From a bacterium (GTDB lineage: Bacteria > Armatimonadota > Fimbriimonadia > Fimbriimonadales > Fimbriimonadaceae), in the NCBI GenBank assembly GCA_027483535.1, contig JAIXUN010000003.1, positions 682,001-746,000 of the forward strand: a stretch of 64,000 bases of DNA. Reading direction: 5' to 3'. The notes below the pieces were generated by a model. The model did no database searches. It saw nothing but the letters and a program-made list of their open reading frames with translations, and had not been told where the DNA came from. Below, in pieces: positions 1 to 7,794 of this stretch; position 1 is the stretch's first letter; each line of letters opens with the position of its first letter. The position numbers and the translations under genes are program-made.

Positions 1-1
1 G

Positions 2-496
2 AGCAAAGCGGTTGCCGAGCGGATCGAACTGGACCACGAGGTCGCCATGTATCTTGCCGAGCACGTGCCCGGGAACATCCGGGTCTTGGAAGGTGCGCTC
101 ACCAAGCTAACCGTTCAAGCCAGCTTAGATGGTCGACCGCTGTCCCTAGAACTCACCGAAGAGCTAATCGAGCGTCATTACGGGGCGGCGACGATGGCAA
201 AACCCAGCGTCCCGCAAATCATCGACCGCGTTTCTCGTGAGATGAAGATTTCCAGCGAGGACATCGTGGGGCACTCTCGCAAGGCTCCCATCGTGCAAGC
301 GCGTCACGTGGCGGTTTATCTTGCCCGTGAAGTTCTTGGCGACTCGTGGAAGCATCTTGCGTCTCACTTCGGAGACCGAGACCATACGTCCATCATGCAC
401 GGCTACCAGAAGGTCTCCGAGCACATGATCTATGACAAGGACCTTCGGGCGATTGTGAAGAAGATGATGCGCGATCTCGATGATCGGCTCCGCTAG
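2..496 (+). CDS. dnaA: Chromosomal replication initiator DnaA, C-terminal part (5' truncated by window edge)
   Basis: DnaA binds DnaA boxes at the origin and opens it for replication. The frame is open from base 2, so the window cuts the gene and only about 164 residues are seen. They cover the end of the AAA+ region (a stretch reading PGNIRVLEGALTKL, the typical lid helix) and all of domain IV, with the DNA-binding signature GDRDHTSIMHGYQKV near the end. An internal ATG at 47 is not the true start. The next gene is a creatininase-family gene, not dnaN, so the common dnaA-dnaN order is absent here. Confidence 0.95.
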   Translation, partial: SKAVAERIELDHEVAMYLAEHVPGNIRVLEGALTKLTVQASLDGRPLSLELTEELIERHYGAATMAKPSVPQIIDRVSREMKISSEDIVGHSRKAPIVQARHVAVYLAREVLGDSWKHLASHFGDRDHTSIMHGYQKVSEHMIYDKDLRAIVKKMMRDLDDRLR

Positions 497-534
497 GAGG
501 ATTCAGATTTTGCCGCCACGGTAAGGCGGCGTGG

Positions 535-540
535 CACAAT
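535..540 (+). promoter_or_regulatory. Putative -10 hexamer of creatininase-family gene
   Basis: CACAAT lies exactly 6 bases before the ATG at 547. No convincing -35 is seen. The same hexamer at the same spacing precedes speE on the other strand, so it is one of the set of start-proximal -10-like motifs in this window. Confidence 0.4.
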
Positions 541-546
541 GAGGGC

Positions 547-1290
547 ATGGTTCTCGCCCATCTCACTTGGGAAGAGGTCGATGCCCTCGATCGTGAAACG
601 GTGGTGCTCATCCCAACGGGTTCGTTGGAGCAGCACGGTCCCCACTTGCCCATGTTCACAGACTCGCTGCTGGTGACGGCGGTGGCAGAGGAGATCGAGC
701 GGCGACTCCCGTCGAAAGTGCTCCTAGTCCCAACGGTCTGGTTAGGTGCGAGTGCGCACCATATGGCGTTTGCGGGCAGCCTCACCGCCTCCATGACGGG
801 CTACGGCGATGTGCTGAAGCAGATCGTGACCGGGCTGAGCAAGCACCGATTCCGAAAGTTCTTCGTGTTGAATGGTCACGGCGGAAACGACTCTCTCAAC
901 GACATCGCCCTTCGAGAACTGAAGGAGACCTTTGCCTCATCGGTCCTCGCACACAAGGGGTACCATGAATTTGCCGAAGCGACCATTGCTCAAGTTTTAG
1001 AGGGTCCTTCGAAGCGCATCCAACATTCTTGCGAGGCAGAAGTCTCGCTGATGATGCACCTGCATCCGGACAAAGTCCGCAAAGAAAAACTGATCGACGA
1101 TGGTCTAATTCCTGAACCCGCAATCTCCTCGCTAGTGCTGACCTTTGATGAGGTCACCGATCGTGGCGCCCTCGGCTACGCGACACTGGCGACAGCGGAA
1201 AAAGGAAAAGCCATTTTTGAATCCGCCGTCTCCGGAGCAATCACCGAGTTGGAAGCCATCCATGCAGGCTTTGTGCTGCGTGGGCAATAA
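547..1290 (+). CDS. Creatininase-family amidohydrolase
   Basis: Members hydrolyse cyclic or linear amides with a two-metal centre (creatininase, and relatives acting on pterins or mycofactocin precursors). The 247-residue protein has the metal-binding N-terminal motif GSLEQHGPHLPMFTDS around residues 26-41, supplying Glu, His and Asp ligands, and the family LNGHGGND motif around residue 108. Length matches the family (about 240-260). The true substrate cannot be read from sequence, and the neighbours (dnaA, hflX) give no pathway. There is no Shine-Dalgarno before the ATG, but a -10-like CACAAT sits 6 bases upstream. Confidence 0.88.
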   Translation: MVLAHLTWEEVDALDRETVVLIPTGSLEQHGPHLPMFTDSLLVTAVAEEIERRLPSKVLLVPTVWLGASAHHMAFAGSLTASMTGYGDVLKQIVTGLSKHRFRKFFVLNGHGGNDSLNDIALRELKETFASSVLAHKGYHEFAEATIAQVLEGPSKRIQHSCEAEVSLMMHLHPDKVRKEKLIDDGLIPEPAISSLVLTFDEVTDRGALGYATLATAEKGKAIFESAVSGAITELEAIHAGFVLRGQ

Positions 1291-1313
1291 AGGGTTAAGG
1301 CCCTTGTGGCTAT

Positions 1314-2591
1314 ATGCGTAAAACCGAATCTAATATCCCAAAAACAGAAAAGGCCGTCCTCGTTGTTGTGAACGAGCACGATTCCGACGACCAAATGGTC
1401 GAAGAAGAACTCATCGGGCTCTGTGAAGCCGCGGGGGTTGAACCGCTGATCACCGTCAGACAAAGGCTGGACAGACCGTACAAAGGCACGTTTATCGGAA
1501 CGGGCAAGGTCGAAGAAGTGGCGGTGGTGGCGAAGGACGTCGAAGCCGACTTCGTTCTCATCGATGGGGAAGTCTCCGGCATTCAGCAACGAAACCTGGA
1601 AGAGGCCTTTGGCAAGAAGGTCATCGACCGGACCCAGCTCATTCTCGACATCTTCGCTCGAAGGGCCAGGACGCGAGAGGGCATGCTCCAAGTGGAGCTC
1701 GCTCAGCTCTCGTACATGATGCCGAAGCTCATGTCCGTTTACACCAAGTTTGAACGGCAAAAGGGTGGTATCGGTATGAGAGGCCCCGGCGAAACGAAGC
1801 TGGAAAGCGACCGTCGTTTGGTGCGAGACCGGATCTCTCGGTTGAAGGGCGAGATCGATGAAGTCAAGCAGATTCGCGATCGCCAACGTGAAGGTCGCCG
1901 GAAGCATCCGTTCCCGTTCGCTTCGATCGTGGGTTACACCAGTGCCGGGAAGTCGACGTTGATGAACCGCATGGCGGGCACCGACCTTCTGGCGGACGCG
2001 ATGCCGTTCGCCACACTCGACCCAACGACGCGCAAGATCGACCTCCCGGAGGGATACGCGATGTTCCTTACCGACACGGTCGGGTTCATCCGAAACCTTC
2101 CCACTCACCTGGTTGCCGCGTTCCGATCCACCCTGGAAGAGGTCACCTTTAGCGACTTCGTTCTTCACGTGGTCGATGTCAGCAATCCAAGTTGGGAAGT
2201 CCAGATGGATGCCGTCATGGACACTCTGAAGATATTGGGTGCGGAAGGGAAGCCGATGATCACCGTCTTCAACAAGATCGACACCATCACCGACCCAACC
2301 GTGCGCCGCGATCTCGTCGCCGAGTTCCAAAACTCGGTTGCGATCAGTGCCAAATCGGGCGAGGGTATGGACGATCTACTGCTGGCGATCAAGAGGCAGG
2401 TCCAAGACCTCCTTGGCTTTGTACAAGCTCTGGTGCCTTATTCAGAGAGCAGTCTGATCCAAGATTGCTACAACTTTGGTCGAGTGCACAAAGTGGACTA
2501 TCGAGAAGAGGGCATCTACCTTGAAGCGGAGTTAGTCTCAGAGATGAGAGGCAAGCTTCGTCGGTATGCCATCGAACCCGCCTCGTCCTAG
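1314..2591 (+). CDS. hflX: GTPase HflX, ribosome-splitting factor
   Basis: HflX is a cytosolic GTPase that binds and splits stalled or heat-stressed 70S ribosomes. The 425-residue protein has the N-terminal HflX domain (through about residue 150), the glycine-rich GGIGMRGPGETKLE linker, and then the G domain: G1 GYTSAGKS near residue 206, the switch region DTVGFIRNLPTHL, and G4 NKID near residue 321. Length is typical. It lies 23 bases after the creatininase gene and 27 before prmC, all on the plus strand, so these may be cotranscribed. Confidence 0.95.
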   Translation: MRKTESNIPKTEKAVLVVVNEHDSDDQMVEEELIGLCEAAGVEPLITVRQRLDRPYKGTFIGTGKVEEVAVVAKDVEADFVLIDGEVSGIQQRNLEEAFGKKVIDRTQLILDIFARRARTREGMLQVELAQLSYMMPKLMSVYTKFERQKGGIGMRGPGETKLESDRRLVRDRISRLKGEIDEVKQIRDRQREGRRKHPFPFASIVGYTSAGKSTLMNRMAGTDLLADAMPFATLDPTTRKIDLPEGYAMFLTDTVGFIRNLPTHLVAAFRSTLEEVTFSDFVLHVVDVSNPSWEVQMDAVMDTLKILGAEGKPMITVFNKIDTITDPTVRRDLVAEFQNSVAISAKSGEGMDDLLLAIKRQVQDLLGFVQALVPYSESSLIQDCYNFGRVHKVDYREEGIYLEAELVSEMRGKLRRYAIEPASS

Positions 2592-2618
2592 GGCCCGGTT
2601 AGAGTAGTCTCGCCGCAA

Positions 2619-3488
2619 ATGCCTCCTGCCGGTGAAAACCTGACTCACGATGATGGTTCTCGAGCGCCGACCGTTGCCGAATGGCTGCGGTCGGCGGAGG
2701 CTCGGTTGCAATCGGCTGGAGTCGAAAGTCCGCGGATGGAAGCTCAAGTGCTTGCTGCGCACATTTTGCGCGTGGATCGATCTTGGCTTTTTGCCCACCC
2801 GGAGCATGAATTCAACGACCTCGCCGGGGAAAACCTGCTCTCCAGGCGCCTGAATCATGAGCCGTTGGCTTATCTAACGGGGAAGAGGGAGTTCTTTGGC
2901 AGGCGCTTTCGAGTTTCTCCATCGGTGCTCATTCCTCGCCACGAAACGGAAATCCTCGTTGAAGAAGTTCTTAAGGAGGCTTCGGATGCGAAAAGGGTCC
3001 TCGATATCGGCACCGGATCGGGATGCATCGCCATCACGTGCAAACTCGAGAATTCCTCGCTGGAGGTCTGGGCAACCGATGTTTCCGGGCCCGCCATCGA
3101 GATCGCCCGCGAGAACGCGGAGACACTCGGCGCGGAGATCATCTTTCGACTCGCCGACCTCTTCCCCGAGGCAGACAATAAGTTCGACCTCATTGTTTCC
3201 AACCCGCCTTACATCGGCCGAGAAGAACCGTTAGCTCCGGAAGTGGTCGATCATGAACCCCACCTAGCGCTATACGCGGAGGAAGAAGGACTTGCGATCT
3301 ATCGCAGATTGGCACAAGAAGCCAAGGGGCACCTGGTGGTCGGGGGCAAGATTTTCCTTGAGGTTGGCTATACCCAGGCTGACAAAGTGGTGACATTGTT
3401 CGAAGAATCCGGTTGGAGTCATGTCCGTACCGTAATGGATCTTGCCGGCGTCCCCCGATGCGTTGTCTTGCAGCCTGTCACTGGTTGA
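2619..3488 (+). CDS. prmC: Peptide chain release factor N5-glutamine methyltransferase
   Basis: PrmC methylates the glutamine of the GGQ motif in release factors RF1 and RF2 using S-adenosylmethionine. The 289-residue protein has the N-terminal helical domain with RRLNHEPLAYLTGKREF, the SAM-binding motif LDIGTGSGCIAI near residue 129, and the catalytic substrate-binding NPPYIGR near residue 192. Length matches E. coli PrmC (277). Its position just before def and fmt, other translation-modifying enzymes, supports the call. Confidence 0.95.
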   Translation: MPPAGENLTHDDGSRAPTVAEWLRSAEARLQSAGVESPRMEAQVLAAHILRVDRSWLFAHPEHEFNDLAGENLLSRRLNHEPLAYLTGKREFFGRRFRVSPSVLIPRHETEILVEEVLKEASDAKRVLDIGTGSGCIAITCKLENSSLEVWATDVSGPAIEIARENAETLGAEIIFRLADLFPEADNKFDLIVSNPPYIGREEPLAPEVVDHEPHLALYAEEEGLAIYRRLAQEAKGHLVVGGKIFLEVGYTQADKVVTLFEESGWSHVRTVMDLAGVPRCVVLQPVTG

Positions 3489-3532
3489 ACTCGACTGATG
3501 AACGGGGAAAGCCTAATCCACGGTGAAGCGGT

Positions 3533-3538
3533 CATAAT
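3533..3538 (+). promoter_or_regulatory. Putative -10 hexamer of def
   Basis: CATAAT ends 8 bases before the def ATG at 3547. No clear -35 is seen. An identical CATAAT-8-start arrangement occurs before 5098 and 28085. Confidence 0.45.
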
Positions 3539-3546
3539 TTGAGTTC

Positions 3547-4089
3547 ATGGAGATCGTCGTTCCGGAAGAGTTTCGATACCTGTACGTTCAAAACGACGAG
3601 CGGCCGGTAGTCAAGATTCCCGATCCCGTTCTAAGAAAGGTCGCTGCCGAAGTCACAAAAGTTGGCAAGAAGACCGACTTTTTCATCGACGAGATGATGC
3701 GGGTCATGCGCAAGGCCAACGGAATCGGTCTTGCGGGTCCTCAGCTGGGCGTTTCGCAACGAATCATCGTCATTGCCCCCCACGATTTCAAACCTGCCGC
3801 CCTGATCAATCCTCGAATCATCAAGGCCGAGGGCGAGCAGATTGGGCAGGAAGGGTGCCTCAGCATTCCCGGATTGTACGGAGACGTGAAGCGCTTCGAC
3901 TACATTGAAGTGGAAGCCTTTGACCGAAAAGGTCGCGAACTGGTTTATGAACTAGAAGGACTTCCGGCGCGTGTGGTCCAGCACGAGATCGACCACTTAG
4001 ACGGCGTTCTGTTCATCGACAAGGTCGACGCGAAGACTCTCCACTGGCAAGATCCGGATCGTCATCTCGAAGACGAAGAAGAGATCTAA
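3547..4089 (+). CDS. def: Peptide deformylase
   Basis: Removes the formyl group from the N-terminal methionine of nascent proteins at the ribosome. All three family motifs are present in 180 residues: GIGLAGPQLG (motif 1), EGCLSIPG (motif 2, metal-binding Cys), and QHEIDHLDG (motif 3, the HExxH-type metal site). A short N-terminal extension precedes the usual start of the fold. It is followed after 5 bases by fmt, the enzyme that adds the formyl group; the def-fmt pair is a common bacterial operon. Confidence 0.96.
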   Translation: MEIVVPEEFRYLYVQNDERPVVKIPDPVLRKVAAEVTKVGKKTDFFIDEMMRVMRKANGIGLAGPQLGVSQRIIVIAPHDFKPAALINPRIIKAEGEQIGQEGCLSIPGLYGDVKRFDYIEVEAFDRKGRELVYELEGLPARVVQHEIDHLDGVLFIDKVDAKTLHWQDPDRHLEDEEEI

Positions 4090-4094
4090 TCGGA

Positions 4095-5018
4095 ATGCGT
4101 CTCGTCTTTTTCGGCAGCGGGATCTTCGCCGTCCCGATCTTGCGGGCTCTTGCCCCTCACGTGATCGCGGTGGTGACGCAGCCCGACAAGCCCACCGGGC
4201 GGAAGATGGTTTTGACTCCCACGCCCGTCAAGATGGTTGCCGAAGAACTCGGTCTTGCCGTTCACACCCCCATCAAGGCGCGTGAACCCGAGTTTGTCGA
4301 CTGGGTGAGATCGCTCGAAGCGGATGCGCTGGTGGTCGCAAGCTACGGCCAGATCCTTTCGCAGAAACTCCTTGATTCGGCAACGCGAGGGGGCATCAAC
4401 CTCCACGGATCGATCCTGCCGGAGTATCGAGGCGCGGCGCCGATTCAGCGATGCCTGATGGACGGCAAGCCGGAAACAGGTGTGACGCTCATGCAGATGG
4501 ATAAGGGGATGGATACGGGCGACATGATCGCCATTGAAACCATCCCGATCAACCTTAAGGACACGTACGCGACGCTTGAACCCGAACTGGGCGAGCTGGC
4601 GGCGAAGATGGCGGCGGAATGGATGCCGCGAATCGTCGCAGGCGACTACCCACGCGAGCAGCAGAATCACGATCTCGCGACCTACGCCCCCAAAATTTCT
4701 AAGGAAGACGGTTATCTCAACTGGACTGACGACGCGTTGACGATTTACCACCGATGGCAGGGCTTGTATCCGCGACCGGGGATCGTTCTCCCTACGCCCA
4801 ACGGGGTGATCAAGCTTGCAAAGTTCAATGTTCTTTCAAGCACGGCAGATGAGCTCCCAGGAACGATTCTCTCCGTGAAGCCCCAAGTGGTGGTGGCCGC
4901 AGCGAACGGGGTTTTGGAACTTCTCGAGGTTCAACCGGAAGGGAAGCCCGTCATGGCAGCGACGGCTTGGGCGAACGGTGCTCGCCTTGCTGTGGGCGAT
5001 AAACTGCAACCCATTTGA
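4095..5018 (+). CDS. fmt: Methionyl-tRNA formyltransferase
   Basis: Transfers a formyl group from 10-formyl-tetrahydrofolate to initiator methionyl-tRNA. The 307-residue protein starts with MRLVFFGSGIFAVPIL, has the formyl-transfer signature HGSILPEYRGAAPIQR near residue 106 and the following GVTLMQMDKGMDTGD, then a C-terminal OB-like domain. Length is typical (about 315). It follows def by 5 bases in an operon. The folate substrate links it functionally to fhs at 49681. Confidence 0.96.
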   Translation: MRLVFFGSGIFAVPILRALAPHVIAVVTQPDKPTGRKMVLTPTPVKMVAEELGLAVHTPIKAREPEFVDWVRSLEADALVVASYGQILSQKLLDSATRGGINLHGSILPEYRGAAPIQRCLMDGKPETGVTLMQMDKGMDTGDMIAIETIPINLKDTYATLEPELGELAAKMAAEWMPRIVAGDYPREQQNHDLATYAPKISKEDGYLNWTDDALTIYHRWQGLYPRPGIVLPTPNGVIKLAKFNVLSSTADELPGTILSVKPQVVVAAANGVLELLEVQPEGKPVMAATAWANGARLAVGDKLQPI

Positions 5019-5053
5019 ACCTGCAATCCAATTGAAATCGCATTGCGATACGA

Positions 5054-5075
5054 ACTCGGAACCTTGCTTCCGAGT
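5054..5075 (+). terminator. Hairpin after fmt, possible weak terminator
   Basis: Perfect 8-bp stem ACTCGGAA / TTCCGAGT with a 6-base loop, followed by a GT-rich rather than T-only tract. It sits between fmt and the next gene's putative -10. Confidence 0.4.
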
Positions 5076-5083
5076 GTTGGGTT

Positions 5084-5089
5084 CATAAT
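5084..5089 (+). promoter_or_regulatory. Putative -10 hexamer of beta-propeller gene
   Basis: CATAAT ends 8 bases before the GTG start at 5098, with no Shine-Dalgarno between. This is the same layout as before def. Confidence 0.45.
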
Positions 5090-5097
5090 CCTTAGTT

Positions 5098-6342
5098 GTG
5101 ACGAGTCAGAAGGTTCTTCGACGCATTCTCATTGGTGCGGTGATCTTGGTTGGTCTGGTTCTCGGCATCCAGTGGCTCACGAGCTTACAGGGCGACCTTG
5201 ATCTTGGCACCGCTTCGACCGTGGGCATGATCGCGGCGGTTCAACTTGAAGATGACGGCCAATCGGCTGTGATCGTCAAAGAGGATGGCACCGTCGTGAA
5301 GAACAACGGCTGGCAGCCCGGCAACCAAGACCGGGATCTTGCCTGGGACCCAGATGGTCAGCGGCTGTTCTTTGTTTCGGATCGCCAGGAAGAGACGTTC
5401 CACGTCTATCGGTGGAACCCGGATAAGAACAATGTGCCGGAGAAGCGGTCGATCGACAAGGCGGGTCGGTCGAGCATGTTCTTCGATCTCGAAAAGCATA
5501 GTGAGACGGACCGAACTGCACTCATCACGACTCGCGGAACCGTCCAGCGCTTCAACCCGAAAGACGGTTCGTTCACACAGGTACTTCCCCCCAGCAACTC
5601 GGCTGGAGCTACCGAAGAGGGAGGCTCGACCACGGCGATGGAAGGCACCTACGGTCGCTTGGGTGGCACGAGCTTCCGAAATGCGGTTTGGTTGAAAGAG
5701 CGCACTTGGGCCGCCGCAGTTATGCGCACCGACGATGGCGAGATTCTCCTGGTCCAACCACTCTTCTCGGCAGACGGCAAGCCAACTCGCCCTCAGGTGA
5801 TCATGGCGGCTAAGAAAATCGACATGGCGGTGAACCCCAAGACGGGCGCCCTTGTTTTCACCTTCATGGACTTTCAGTTCCCGCCGAATCAGCCCATTCC
5901 AGAGGAGAGCATCAAGAATGGAAAGGTGGTTCGACCGTTCGCTCACGGGATCGGTCTGTTCGACCCCTCCGCTGAGACCGCGTTTGGCCTGGTTGCGGGC
6001 GTTCCAGACGACAAGACTTGTTTCTCCAGTCCGGCCGTTTCTCCAGATGGGGCTTCGTTTGTGGTTGTCGTTGGCGAATACACGGGCGATGGTTCGATCG
6101 ATGCGCGAGGACTCTTCAGCATTCCGTTTGAGGTTGGGGGCGCTTCGAAGGGAAGTCCGCTTCTGGAAGGCGAGGTGTACGAGCCATCTTGGAATCCGGC
6201 AGGCGACAAACTAGTCTATATCCGGAAAACAGGTTCCAATCGCGCGATCTACTCCTGCGATTCGTCCGGCGGTGGGGAGAGGAACCTGACCGGCGATAAA
6301 GGCGACTTTATGAAACCTATCTTCTCGCCGCAAGTCAAATAA
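5098..6342 (+). CDS. Membrane-anchored TolB-like beta-propeller protein
   Basis: Function unknown. The 414-residue protein starts with GTG and has an N-terminal hydrophobic segment (about residues 9-26, RILIGAVILVGLVLGIQWL) that would anchor it with the rest outside the cytoplasm. The remainder contains WD40/TolB-type blades: DLAWDPDGQRLFFVSD near residue 80, SPAVSPDGASFVVVVGE near residue 306, and EPSWNPAGDKLVYIRK near residue 362. Such propellers usually bind proteins or carbohydrates. It may be cotranscribed with the repeat lipoprotein 24 bases downstream. There is no pal or tolA nearby, so it should not be called TolB. Confidence 0.75.
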   Translation: MTSQKVLRRILIGAVILVGLVLGIQWLTSLQGDLDLGTASTVGMIAAVQLEDDGQSAVIVKEDGTVVKNNGWQPGNQDRDLAWDPDGQRLFFVSDRQEETFHVYRWNPDKNNVPEKRSIDKAGRSSMFFDLEKHSETDRTALITTRGTVQRFNPKDGSFTQVLPPSNSAGATEEGGSTTAMEGTYGRLGGTSFRNAVWLKERTWAAAVMRTDDGEILLVQPLFSADGKPTRPQVIMAAKKIDMAVNPKTGALVFTFMDFQFPPNQPIPEESIKNGKVVRPFAHGIGLFDPSAETAFGLVAGVPDDKTCFSSPAVSPDGASFVVVVGEYTGDGSIDARGLFSIPFEVGGASKGSPLLEGEVYEPSWNPAGDKLVYIRKTGSNRAIYSCDSSGGGERNLTGDKGDFMKPIFSPQVK

Positions 6343-6366
6343 CCACACCCGTTCGAAAAGGATCTT

Positions 6367-6996
6367 ATGAACTCACAACAACCCAACCGTAAGGTCCTCG
6401 GACTCATCGTCATCGTAATGGCCGCGCTCATCATTGGGTGCGGCGGTTTCGGAACATCGGTGGGATCCAAAACCACCGCATCTGGCAGTACGGCAGGCGG
6501 GGCCACGGGTGGGACGGCATCTTCCGGCGGGGAGACCGGTACAGCCGGATCCTCTTCGTCAACGGCCGGAACAGGCTCGACGGCAGGAACGGGTTCGACC
6601 GCAGGTACCTCATCCACCGCTTCGACAGGCGGTACCACCGATGGCACGACAGTCGGAGGCACCGATGGAGGCACAACTGTTGGTGGCAGCGACGGCGGCA
6701 CAACCGTAGGATCGACTGACGGCGGCACCACCGTGGGTGGCAGTGACGGCGGTACGACGGTCGGATCAACCGACGGCGGTACGACCGTTGGCGGTGGCAG
6801 TGGCGGCACGACTGTCGGGGGAAGCGACGGCGGAACCACAGTTGGAACGACCGACGGTGGAACAACCGGGACTACCGGAACAAGTGGAACGAGCGGAACG
6901 ACCGACGGTGGAACGACGGGAACCACGGGGACGACCGGGACCACGGGAACCACGGGAACCACGGGAACAACCGGAACTACTGGAACCGGCTCTTAG
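6367..6996 (+). CDS. Thr/Gly/Ser-repeat lipoprotein
   Basis: Residues 9-24 form a hydrophobic signal segment ending in lipobox IIGC with Cys25, so it is predicted to be lipidated and exported. Almost all the rest of the 209 residues is low complexity: first Ser/Thr/Gly/Ala-rich, then about nine imperfect units of the type DGGTTVGG(S/T), then a C-terminal run of GTT triplets ending in GS. No folded domain is recognisable. The 3' end is a tandem array of a 9-base unit (ACGGGAACC and variants, about 6910-6985), so length can change without a frameshift. It may act as a surface stalk or filler. The antisense frame is also open but is an artefact of the repeat. Confidence 0.75.
   Translation: MNSQQPNRKVLGLIVIVMAALIIGCGGFGTSVGSKTTASGSTAGGATGGTASSGGETGTAGSSSSTAGTGSTAGTGSTAGTSSTASTGGTTDGTTVGGTDGGTTVGGSDGGTTVGSTDGGTTVGGSDGGTTVGSTDGGTTVGGGSGGTTVGGSDGGTTVGTTDGGTTGTTGTSGTSGTTDGGTTGTTGTTGTTGTTGTTGTTGTTGTGS
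6650..6990 (+). repeat. In-frame minisatellite inside the lipoprotein gene
   Basis: Imperfect 24- to 27-base units encoding DGGTTVGG-type repeats occupy roughly 6650-6865. A tighter 9-base array (ACGGGAACC-like units encoding GTT) occupies roughly 6905-6985. All units are multiples of three. Confidence 0.8.
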
Positions 6997-7119
6997 AGGG
7001 GCTCGTCCGATTAAATGGAGCCATAGTAAAAGGGGGGATTCCTTTAGATTTCCCCAAATGACCCATAATGTTAAGAAGGCCCTGCAATTCTCCTCTTTGG
7101 GGGCCGGATCAAGGAAGAA

Positions 7120-7794
7120 ATGCGCATTCATTTTCAAGAACGACTCGCCGCAATCTCCACCGAAGTGGTGAAGATGAGCCAAGAAGCGGAAGCCATGGTA
7201 CGGCTTGCCGTGGAGTCGATTCTGCAAAACGACCCGAATCTCGCGCTCCAAGTAATTGCTGCCGACGACGAGATCGACAACTGGGAGCGAAAGGCTCTCC
7301 ACGGTGCCATCGCAACCGTGATGCAAGAATCGCCCGTGGCGAACGATCTTCGGTTCCTCATTTCCACCCTCGGGGTGGTGGGAGAAATCGAAAGCGTTGC
7401 GGATGACGCGGTGAAACTCGCTCGTCGAAGTCGCAAACTTGTGGGCGTGTTTCCCTCCTCGCTTAAGATTTCCTTCTCGGAAGTCTCCGGCATGTCTCGG
7501 TCCATGTTCAATCAAGCCATGAAGCTATACCTGGACTACTCCGACGAGTTGTCGCAGGAGATCATCGACCAAGACGTGGACGTCGACAAGGCATATTCCC
7601 GCGCTCGTGATCAGATTTACGAAATGATAAAGGCCGACCCGGTGAGCACCGAGCACCTGATTCGAGCGATCGAGTCGTTCCACGCCTTAGAACATGTCGC
7701 GGATCGAGCGGTGGCTATCGCCAAACGGATGCGCAACGTCCACATGAGAATCACGGCGACGGGCAGCCTAGAAGATATTCAGGCGATCGTCTAA
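7120..7794 (+). CDS. phoU: PhoU-family phosphate regulator
   Basis: PhoU restrains phosphate uptake through the Pst transporter and PhoR signalling. The 224-residue protein is all-helical with the two PhoU repeats: the first has AADDEIDNWERKAL near residue 47 and LRFLISTLGVVGEIESVADDAVKLARR, and the second has DQDVDVDKAYSRARDQI and ALEHVADRAVAIAKR, including the Glu/Asp metal-binding positions. Shine-Dalgarno AAGGAAG lies 4 bases before the ATG. No pst or phoBR genes are in the window. It overlaps the stop codon of the convergent CNNM gene by 4 bases. Confidence 0.92.
   Translation: MRIHFQERLAAISTEVVKMSQEAEAMVRLAVESILQNDPNLALQVIAADDEIDNWERKALHGAIATVMQESPVANDLRFLISTLGVVGEIESVADDAVKLARRSRKLVGVFPSSLKISFSEVSGMSRSMFNQAMKLYLDYSDELSQEIIDQDVDVDKAYSRARDQIYEMIKADPVSTEHLIRAIESFHALEHVADRAVAIAKRMRNVHMRITATGSLEDIQAIV

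Noticed and set aside
1176-2330. Minus-strand open frame of about 384 codons opposite hflX
   Set aside because: Shadow of hflX; the GTPase motifs are on the plus strand.
6249-6962. Long minus-strand open frame rich in Val/Pro repeats opposite the lipoprotein gene
   Set aside because: It is the complement of the GTT/DGG repeat array. The plus-strand frame has a start, a lipobox signal and ordered composition, so the antisense frame is a repeat artefact.
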